This document shows positions 13,531 to 19,289 of a stretch of 22,249 nucleotides of DNA, in pieces. Position 1 is the stretch's first letter. Every line of letters begins with the position of its first letter. Source of the DNA: a virus; the IMG/VR virus record IMGVR_UViG_3300031862_000768, positions 1 through 22,249 of that record, one strand, 5' to 3'. Both the position numbers and the translations under genes were made by a program. Under the pieces are notes generated by a model. That model saw nothing but the letters and a program-made list of their open reading frames with translations, was not told where the DNA came from and made no database searches.

Positions 13531-15609
13531 TTGGGAATCAGCAAGACCATTTCGGGGTACCTGGACGGGTGCGCTTGCGACAGTCAAGCCGATTGGGAGG
13601 GAGGTGAGTGGAATTGTGTTCTCGATTATCCATATTCGGGTGTGTATCTTTGCATAGATACCGCTGACAAGCATGAGGGAATCGCCGCTTTCAGGTGGTG
13701 GGTCCGTAGTTCGTGGACTGGTGGAGGCCCAGTCTATTTCCCATTGGGCCACACGGTGAGAACTTACGATTTTGGTCCAGTTGGCGGCGGAGCACAATTT
13801 CGTGTTTGGAGCAAGAAAACAGGCACTGGAACTCCCTTACTCCTATCCGACCGCCTCGGCACAGCTACGGGTTACTTAGGCGGCGAGGAACTCATGTCCC
13901 AGAACGCAAACCAAGATTGGACCTTGATGAAGCACACGATAGTTACAGGCGGGTTCTTCGCGATCTATCGATCCGCCACACTAGCGAATAATTCCGAATT
14001 CAATGAGCACGCATGGATTGACCGAATAGTCATCTGTCTGGATCACCTGATCACCGTCACGGGGCTCACGTCGGGTCAGAAGGTTGAACTCTACCGATCA
14101 AGCGATAACGCGAAACTTGATACTCAGACATGCGCAGGCGGGGAGAATCATGTTCACTTTGATGTAGACGCCGAAGATTTCCCTGAACAGATGTATATGA
14201 AGATCTACGGCACTAACGGGACCATGTTGCTTGAGACCTCGCCCTCCTATAACATGTGCGGCGGCGACACATGGGAATGGACTGCCGACGCAGGAACCAT
14301 GACGCTGACCAGAGGCGACTTCATCATCTATCGAGGAGCAAATGCTGCCACACCCAAAAGCACCGCCATAACAGCGAACCTCAAGACGCCTGCGGGCGCG
14401 AATTATCCGGGCGCTCTCATCTATTTCCAAGCCGCGAACGGCACCGTCTCGCCCTCATCTGATACGACAGATGCTGGCGGAGATGCGCACACAACCCTGG
14501 CGTCTCTCACATCCGCCTATGGTATCGCCGTGGTGAAGGCGCAATGGCTTGGAGACGCGAACGTGCCCGCATGTTCAGCGTACATCGTGGTTCATATCTT
14601 CTACGACGCCGAATCTCCTGATTCAAGCGTAGGCTTCCAACTCTACGTCGAGGGATACCCGCTCGCTTTTGTTTCGGGCAAATATGGGATCAACGGGCAA
14701 GGAAAGCCTGAATCGTTTGAAGTGGAGATCCCAGAATGGGACGCCAACATAGTCCCGTTCGGCTTGGTAAGCATCTATCGAAAGGGCGTGAAAGAGTTTG
14801 CGGGCGTCTACTTGACCCCAGATCGACACCTCTCGGATGCGCCTCGCGTGGCGCTGGGCGGTTTAGACCAGACATTCCTTCTAGTCGACAGAGTTGTGGA
14901 CTTGAAGATCTACAGCGGCAAGATTCCCGCGTATATCGTCAATGACCTTCTCACAGCCTTCGACTCAGGCATCAGCCCTGGGAGTCTGGAATCTTCCGCC
15001 GATGCATTGACCATCACAATCACCTCGGAGACATTGCTGGCAGCCATACAGCGAGTGTGCGACGCGGTATGCTGGGATTTCAGGGTGAACCTCAATCGCA
15101 CGCTCGACCTTGCCGAGAACTTCGGTGGGCTTCCCTCGGGCACTTCATTCACGGAAGGCGTCGATATATTCGACGTTGATGCGGCATCCGACTACGGCAA
15201 GATCGCGAACTGGATCCGCATGGTCGGCGATGGCATCATAAGCACGAAGCAAGACGGCACGAACATCATGGATCAGGGCATGCACCAGCTCCCATCCTTC
15301 CAGACCTCAATCTCGTCGCAAAGCACCCTTGACATCGCCTGCCAAGCACTTCTCGACCTAGTCAAAGACCGTTCCGAGACAGAACTGCTCCTAGCGTATG
15401 ATGGCTATGCCCCAGGAATTTTCAAGCCTGAGGACACGATCACGGTTACGGCGCCAAGCGTTGGCATGGCGGGCGAGTATCAGATCAAGCGGATCGAGCG
15501 AGACATGACTGACGCCAACTTTGTTCTCCTAGAACTCAGCAACCGTTTGGCGCAATATTGGGAACTGGACGAAGCGTACCGGCGAATGGTCAAGGATCTT
15601 AGCGTCTGA
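13531..15609 (+). CDS. Tail tip hub / adhesin with CBM-like and Big_1-like regions
   Basis: 692 aa from TTG 13531, immediately after the tape-measure TAG, with GGAGGT 13517-13522 as SD. Residues about 1-170 look like a lectin/CBM jelly-roll (WEGGEWNCVLDY, VYLCIDTADKHEGIAAFRWWV, AWIDRIVI). About 270-350 resembles an invasin-type Big_1 domain (STAITANLKTPAGANYPGALI, NGTVSPSSDTTDAGGDAHTTL). The C-terminal half (PESFEVEIPEWD, LVSIYRKGVKEFAGVYLT, DTITVTAPSVGMAGEYQIKRIE) fits a gp37/gpP-like tail hub. So one protein seems to combine tip structure and surface binding. Domain boundaries are approximate and by pattern. The unusual feature is adhesive domains placed before the hub part. Confidence 0.7.
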   Translation: MGISKTISGYLDGCACDSQADWEGGEWNCVLDYPYSGVYLCIDTADKHEGIAAFRWWVRSSWTGGGPVYFPLGHTVRTYDFGPVGGGAQFRVWSKKTGTGTPLLLSDRLGTATGYLGGEELMSQNANQDWTLMKHTIVTGGFFAIYRSATLANNSEFNEHAWIDRIVICLDHLITVTGLTSGQKVELYRSSDNAKLDTQTCAGGENHVHFDVDAEDFPEQMYMKIYGTNGTMLLETSPSYNMCGGDTWEWTADAGTMTLTRGDFIIYRGANAATPKSTAITANLKTPAGANYPGALIYFQAANGTVSPSSDTTDAGGDAHTTLASLTSAYGIAVVKAQWLGDANVPACSAYIVVHIFYDAESPDSSVGFQLYVEGYPLAFVSGKYGINGQGKPESFEVEIPEWDANIVPFGLVSIYRKGVKEFAGVYLTPDRHLSDAPRVALGGLDQTFLLVDRVVDLKIYSGKIPAYIVNDLLTAFDSGISPGSLESSADALTITITSETLLAAIQRVCDAVCWDFRVNLNRTLDLAENFGGLPSGTSFTEGVDIFDVDAASDYGKIANWIRMVGDGIISTKQDGTNIMDQGMHQLPSFQTSISSQSTLDIACQALLDLVKDRSETELLLAYDGYAPGIFKPEDTITVTAPSVGMAGEYQIKRIERDMTDANFVLLELSNRLAQYWELDEAYRRMVKDLSV

Positions 15610-15637
15610 CAGTCACATCGTCGCATGACGATTTGAT

Positions 15638-15659
15638 ACCGCCTCCTCACAGCGGCGGT
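15638..15659. other. Hairpin upstream of a small tail gene
   Basis: ACCGCC 15638-15643 pairs with GGCGGT 15654-15659 over a 10-nt loop, in the 74-bp gap after the hub gene. It overlaps an in-frame TTG (15633), which argues that translation of the next gene starts later, at GTG 15684. No T-run follows. Confidence 0.4.
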
Positions 15660-15683
15660 CTAGAAGTAGAGAGGATTTCTGGA

Positions 15684-15914
15684 GTGAGTCAAAACGTGAG
15701 CGGAAAGACTGGACGCCCTACGGTGCGGATAGCAAGCCGCGAACTGTTCACCGTGAAGAATGACCACTGGCAAGTCTCAGAGAAGACGGATGGCCTGTAC
15801 GAGTTGACAGCGCGAGATGGCTCTGCCAAACTCGGCCCGATGGACGGCAAGAAGCTGGTGGGGTCTCTCGCGGTGATCAGCGAACTCGAACGACATCTAC
15901 GCGAGGGGAGGTGA
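15684..15914 (+). CDS. Hypothetical small tail-region protein (76 aa)
   Basis: GTG 15684 is chosen because AGAGAGG 15668-15674 lies 9 nt upstream; TTG 15633 would place the start in a hairpin. The protein begins VSQNVSGKTGRPTV and has strands KNDHWQVSEKTDGLYELTARDG followed by an amphipathic helix VISELERHLREGR. It looks like a small beta-sheet protein with a C-terminal helix. It sits between the hub and a fibre-type gene, so a tail-tip role is likely. No family is recognised. Confidence 0.65.
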   Translation: MSQNVSGKTGRPTVRIASRELFTVKNDHWQVSEKTDGLYELTARDGSAKLGPMDGKKLVGSLAVISELERHLREGR

Positions 15915-15918
15915 GACA

Positions 15919-16518
15919 ATGCAAACGCAAAGAGACAGAGGGCGAGGCATAGACCTCGCGAACGCGCGACCAATCATTCGCGTAGTCGATCATGGGCTTT
16001 GGAGTCCCAACTGGTCCGTGCACAAGTTCAGGGAACATCGAGACCGCGTATACAAAGCAGCGCACGTTGAGGGCTTGCCCATCGAGTACCTGCTTGCCAA
16101 CTTTGAACTGATCGAATCACCACTGCGATTCCCTGGAAACTGTCTACTCAACGAGGGCATCAATGAGCTCTGGACGCTCGTTGCTGGTACAGGTGCAACA
16201 CTGTTCAATAATGCCAACGCATACATCGGCGTCGGAGATGACGCAACCGCAGCCGTCGCCACACAGACCGGACTCATAGCAGCCACCAACAAGAAATACA
16301 ACCCCATGGACACGTCCTATCCAACCTACGGGTCCTCGCAGAAAGTGACCCACCGAGCAACCTTCGCGTCTGGTGATGCGAACTTCCACTGGCAAGAAAT
16401 TACCGCCGCGAACGGAAATAGCGACGCATCGAAGAACCTGAACCGCAAAGTCCAGGATATGGGTACGAAAGCAAGCGCGACCAGTTGGGTTGCGACACAA
16501 GAAGTGACGCTCTCCTAG
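15919..16518 (+). CDS. Minor tail / fibre-associated structural protein
   Basis: 199 aa from ATG 15919, with GAGGGGAGGTGAG (15902-15914) as SD, four nt after the previous stop. The central and C-terminal part (NCLLNEGINELWTLVAGTGAT, NANAYIGVGDDATAAVATQTGL, YPTYGSSQKVTHRATFASGDAN, NRKVQDMGTKASATSWVATQEVTLS) matches a pattern I know from tail-fibre-linked virion proteins of many phages, with the AYIGVGDxxTAAxATQTGL core. The N-terminal 70 residues are more basic and may anchor it to the tail tip. The exact role is unknown. Confidence 0.65.
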   Translation: MQTQRDRGRGIDLANARPIIRVVDHGLWSPNWSVHKFREHRDRVYKAAHVEGLPIEYLLANFELIESPLRFPGNCLLNEGINELWTLVAGTGATLFNNANAYIGVGDDATAAVATQTGLIAATNKKYNPMDTSYPTYGSSQKVTHRATFASGDANFHWQEITAANGNSDASKNLNRKVQDMGTKASATSWVATQEVTLS

Positions 16519-16556
16519 AGCGCCTGATCAGTTATCACCAACGGAGGTGACATTGT

Positions 16557-16898
16557 TTGGTAGGAACTAGAGGAATCATCCATGTAGACCCAGGAGCCGA
16601 ACTGACCGCTGCTGAGTTCACATCAGTGACGTCACATAGTATTGCAAGCGGGACGGCCTTTCCAACCGACCCCGCCCCTGTTGAGATGGACCTATTCTAC
16701 AGGACAGATCAGCATAAGCTCTACATCTACAATGGCACAGATTGGAAAACCTGTGTAATCCTCACTGCTGCTGACGTTCCGACGGGCGTGGACGCGGCGA
16801 AACTCCAAAGCTATGATGTGCAAGCTCATGCGCCGCAAGACGGTGAATATCTGAAATGGGTGAACGCGAACAATCGCTGGGAACCAGCCACCATGTGA
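16557..16898 (+). CDS. Tail fibre, N-terminal part, ended by an in-frame TGA in a hairpin
   Basis: 113 aa from TTG 16557, with ACGGAGGTGA 16541-16550 as SD. The segment PAPVEMDLFYRTDQHKLYIYNGTDWK is a common fibre module, and DGEYLKWVNANNRWEPATM is the repeat often found before receptor-binding tips (compare D-G-x-x-L-x-W-x-x-x-N-x-x-W). The frame stops at TGA 16896-16898 and then stays open in the same frame to 17726. The open part shows homology to a downstream repeat before any start codon. This looks like one fibre gene of about 389 codons interrupted by a stop: read through, truncated, or switched. Confidence 0.7.
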   Translation: MVGTRGIIHVDPGAELTAAEFTSVTSHSIASGTAFPTDPAPVEMDLFYRTDQHKLYIYNGTDWKTCVILTAADVPTGVDAAKLQSYDVQAHAPQDGEYLKWVNANNRWEPATM

Positions 16899-16913
16899 TC
16901 ATATCACAGGTGG
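16888..16913. promoter_or_regulatory. Strong hairpin overlapping the fibre TGA
   Basis: CCACC 16888-16892 pairs with GGTGG 16909-16913 and TGTGAT 16894-16899 with ATCACA 16903-16908. A single A (16893) is bulged and CAT forms the loop: 11 base pairs in 26 bases. The stop codon (16896-16898) is inside the stem. It might affect termination or readthrough, be a recombination site, or act on transcription. Confidence 0.7.
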
Positions 16914-17726
16914 GTTCAAGCCGCGGGAGCGAGCGCGGGCACCCTTCCTGGTAGTTGCACACAGGAAAGTACGCAAGGCGATTTAACAGCTACAAGTAGA
17001 GGTACGACAATAACTGCCAATGCCTCAGCTCATGTTAAAGGTAATTATGCTGAGTTGGTTGCTTCTTCTCCTTTCGCATCTGATTGGGTCCTAGTCATCG
17101 TCAGCAGGGGTAGTACTACCGTAAACGCACGCTTTCTTATTGATATTGCAACAGGAGCGCAGGATTCAGAAGTTGTGAAGATCGCTAATCTCTATCACAT
17201 AACACAAGTGAGAGCGGGGGGAGGTTTTGGAGGTTGCGTCTATTTGTTGCCTCTTAGAATAGCGTCAGGGTCTAGGATAGCCGCACGCTGTCAATCATCG
17301 ACAGGTAGCTCTACAGTAGATGTTGAGGTTTGCTTACTCAATGGCGTAGGTGGCGGATTGAGCACGTGTGAAACCTGTGGAGCAGATACAGCCAATACCC
17401 GTGGTACGGCTATAACATCAGGCGCTGCACAACACGTGAAAGGAAATTACAGTCAGCTCATTGCATCAACAGGCGGCCAATACCGTTTCTGTGTATTCAG
17501 TATGCATCTGATAATTTCCTACAAGTGGCTGGTTGATTTAGCAACTGGCTCAGCGCAAAATGAAGTTGTCATAGTTGACAACTTAGCTGCAAGTCTCTAT
17601 GACTCTGATCAGATCATAGTCCCATTACCATTAACGATAGCGTCAGCATCCAGGATAGCTGCACGTTGTCAGACCGCCGATGGTGTCAACATTCCGTTTT
17701 ACGGAATCTTGTACGGCTGCTACTAG
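16899..17726 (+). pseudogene. Tail fibre, C-terminal receptor-binding part, start lacking
   Basis: 275 codons in the frame of the preceding gene, from after its TGA to TAG 17724-17726. The first start codon is TTG 17055, yet the homology with the second repeat begins before it, so 17055 is not a natural start. The part is a tandem duplication of about 115 aa: copy 1 from SRGTTITANASAHVKGNYAEL to RIASGSRIAARCQSS, copy 2 from TRGTAITSGAAQHVKGNYSQL to TIASASRIAARCQTA. Base usage is more AT-rich than in neighbouring genes from about 16990, suggesting recent acquisition of a fibre tip. Whether it is translated depends on readthrough or another mechanism; 'pseudogene' is a provisional label. Confidence 0.55.
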
Positions 17727-17732
17727 AGAGAA

Positions 17733-18602
17733 GTGAGACCACGCTTGCCATTCCCGTACACTTTCCCCTTCGTATTTGATGACTGCGACAAGAGATCGTC
17801 AGAAACAGGCTCGGGCACTGAAGCCATCGCAGTAGGCCCATTCGCGTCAGACTCGGGAATTGGAATAGACAGCCCCGACTTGAGCGCAGAGATCACACCC
17901 GCAGACGTCGGCGCCGGTATTGAAGCCCTCGCATTGGCCGTTGATGTTCCAGTAGGCGAGACGGGGTTAGGCGCAGAAGCGCCAAGCGTCCAAGCATCCC
18001 TTACCGAGACAGATTCAGGTGCGGGTAGCGAGACTCCTGGTATTACGGCAAGCATCCCTATCAGTGAGGCGGGCGCTGGATCAGAGGCAGAACAAGTAGT
18101 TGGATCAATCCCAATCGCTGAGTCTGGAGCGGGCAGCGAATCGGAGCAGCTCTCGGTAAGTCTGACCATCCCTGATTCCGGTCTAGGGGACGAGAACGTG
18201 ACGACCCCAGGCACGATCTTGATCGTGGAAGAAAGCAAAGGAGCGGAGTTCGCGTGGCGAATGAAGCCGTCAAGCCCAATGATCGACGCTCTTGCGTTGC
18301 CTCATGTCCTCGCCATCAGGGTGACTGACGAGGCCAGCATTGCAGATAAGAAAGTTCAAGGCGGATCCTTGCCACGACGAAAATTGGTCGGCAAACATGG
18401 ACGCGTGCTTGAGATCGAGGGATGGACAGACAATCAAGCTGATGTCGACGCATTAGAGGCCCTCCTCGACGGTGTGCGTCGAACATTCTATCATCCGAAC
18501 GGCGACTCCTTCGGTGTGCTTGTGACGGGGTTTCAGCCGAGCCGAACGGTCGACCAGTACAATCGCAGGTTATACCGACTAGCGGTTGCGGAGGCAAACT
18601 AG
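17733..18602 (+). CDS. Tail protein with 18-residue repeats and a C-terminal tail domain
   Basis: 289 aa from GTG 17733, six nt after the previous stop; TTG 17745 is an alternative. The N-terminus is Pro/Phe-rich (RLPFPYTFPFVFDD). From about 17802 to 18230 there are eight repeats of about 18 residues of the form SGxGxExxxVxxSIPIxE (for example SGAGSETPGITASIPISE and AGAGSEAEQVVGSIPIAE), acidic and regular enough for an extended beta-structure or spacer. The last 110 residues (HVLAIRVTDEASI, RRKLVGKHGRVLEIEGWTD, VDALEALLDGVRRTFYHPNGDSF, YNRRLYRLAVAEAN) look like a baseplate or distal-tail domain. Such repeat-plus-domain proteins are probably virion side fibres or tip components; the role is inferred. 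Confidence 0.65.
   Translation: MRPRLPFPYTFPFVFDDCDKRSSETGSGTEAIAVGPFASDSGIGIDSPDLSAEITPADVGAGIEALALAVDVPVGETGLGAEAPSVQASLTETDSGAGSETPGITASIPISEAGAGSEAEQVVGSIPIAESGAGSESEQLSVSLTIPDSGLGDENVTTPGTILIVEESKGAEFAWRMKPSSPMIDALALPHVLAIRVTDEASIADKKVQGGSLPRRKLVGKHGRVLEIEGWTDNQADVDALEALLDGVRRTFYHPNGDSFGVLVTGFQPSRTVDQYNRRLYRLAVAEAN
17802..18230 (+). repeat. Eight tandem 54-bp coding repeats (18 aa each)
   Basis: The repeat unit is 18 codons and keeps a Gly-x-Gly core and an acidic residue at the end. The first copy is shorter (about 16 residues) and the copies are diverged in DNA but clear in protein. They lie wholly inside the 17733-18602 gene. Confidence 0.7.
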
Positions 18603-18603
18603 C

Positions 18604-18954
18604 ATGGTGACATTCGGTGGGTACAGGCTGCAACATGTGTCGGCGATTCAGACTGTCGGGTCGCGAATCATTCACGACCGTCTAGTTCCTTCGGCAAAGA
18701 GTTTCAGCTATCGCTCGGATGAAACAGCAGGCGGCCGCGTGGTCACGGTCTCAGGTCAGATCAGAGACGATCTTGATCACGTTCTAAGGCTTGAAGAAAT
18801 TCGCGTCAGAGCAGATGATACCGCGAGGCCTCTGGATCTAGAGGATGGATCTTCAGCTTTCAATGCGAAGCTCGGCAGCGTTGAGATGGTCTGGACCGTT
18901 GAGGAGGGCGTGGAGCGGCCATCGTATTCGGCTACGTTCCATGAGACGAGCTGA
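18604..18954 (+). CDS. Baseplate / distal-tail-like protein
   Basis: 116 aa from ATG 18604, with GGAGG 18590-18594 nine nt upstream and one base after the previous stop; the upstream TTG 18586 is rejected for lack of SD. The protein is beta-rich with SAKSFSYRSDETAGGRVVTVSGQI and VEMVWTVEEGVERPSYSATFHET. It seems related in style to the C-terminal domain of the preceding gene (VSGQIRDDLDHVLRLEEIR vs IEGWTDNQADVDALEALL), so the two may form neighbouring pieces of the tail tip. It is the last gene of the + structural run; a T-run follows. Confidence 0.6.
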   Translation: MVTFGGYRLQHVSAIQTVGSRIIHDRLVPSAKSFSYRSDETAGGRVVTVSGQIRDDLDHVLRLEEIRVRADDTARPLDLEDGSSAFNAKLGSVEMVWTVEEGVERPSYSATFHETS

Positions 18955-18963
18955 CATCTGCTC

Positions 18964-18968
18964 TTTTT
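18964..18968 (+). terminator. T-run after the tail operon, possible archaeal-type terminator
   Basis: TTTTT, preceded by CTC, lies ten nt after the last tail gene. Short U-tracts act as terminators in archaea without a hairpin. A five-base run is weak evidence. Confidence 0.3.
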
Positions 18969-19261
18969 CCACATTGCGAAATAGCTAGGGCTAGCGTGAG
19001 CGCTGTCGTCGTCATTAATACGGGTCGGGGCGTTTTCGGGCACGCTTGTCGACCATGAGTCTTAGTTTTCGGCTGCAGGACTGCAACTCCATGTGCCTTG
19101 GATTGTGGGAACTTCCAATATTGCGGTCCGTTTTGAAATCCAAGCCGTGCTATTGACATGAAAATGACAACTCTAAGGTATTTCAATGCAACATCAACGA
19201 GCCTAGCCCCTAACGATTGAGTGTTTTGTGCTTAGGCTCGATTTCGCCTCAGTATGCATGA
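18969..19261. other. Non-coding junction between viral operon and surface-protein gene
   Basis: About 300 bp with no credible gene on either strand; the open minus frames here are short and of poor composition. I see no tRNA-like cloverleaf. It holds an inverted repeat, CGAGCCTA 19198-19205 with TAGGCTCG 19233-19240 (8 bp perfect, 27-nt spacer), and the promoter at 19262. If this is a provirus, an attachment site could lie here, but no repeat of the other end can be seen in the window. Confidence 0.5.
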
Positions 19262-19268
19262 TTAAATA
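19262..19268 (+). promoter_or_regulatory. TATA-like box for a leaderless gene
   Basis: TTAAATA at 19262-19268 is centred 25 bp before the GTG at 19290, the normal spacing between an archaeal TATA box and the transcription start. No SD precedes the GTG (GGGGAACTATT). The mRNA would begin at or very near the start codon. This is the best promoter candidate in the window and the main hint of an archaeal host. Confidence 0.6.
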
Positions 19269-19289
19269 GGTACGGATCGGGGAACTATT

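Noticed and set aside
17055-17726. Independent gene starting at TTG 17055
   Set aside because: There is no SD, and the repeat homology and continuous open frame extend upstream of 17055 to the TGA at 16896, so the TTG is not a natural start.
18932-19186. Minus-strand 84-codon frame over the junction
   Set aside because: No SD or promoter, unconvincing composition (GPQYWKFPQSKAHG...), and it overlaps the end of the last tail gene.
19198-19240. Inverted repeat as an intrinsic terminator
   Set aside because: The stem is only 8 bp with a 27-nt spacer and no T-run follows, so it is recorded as a repeat only.
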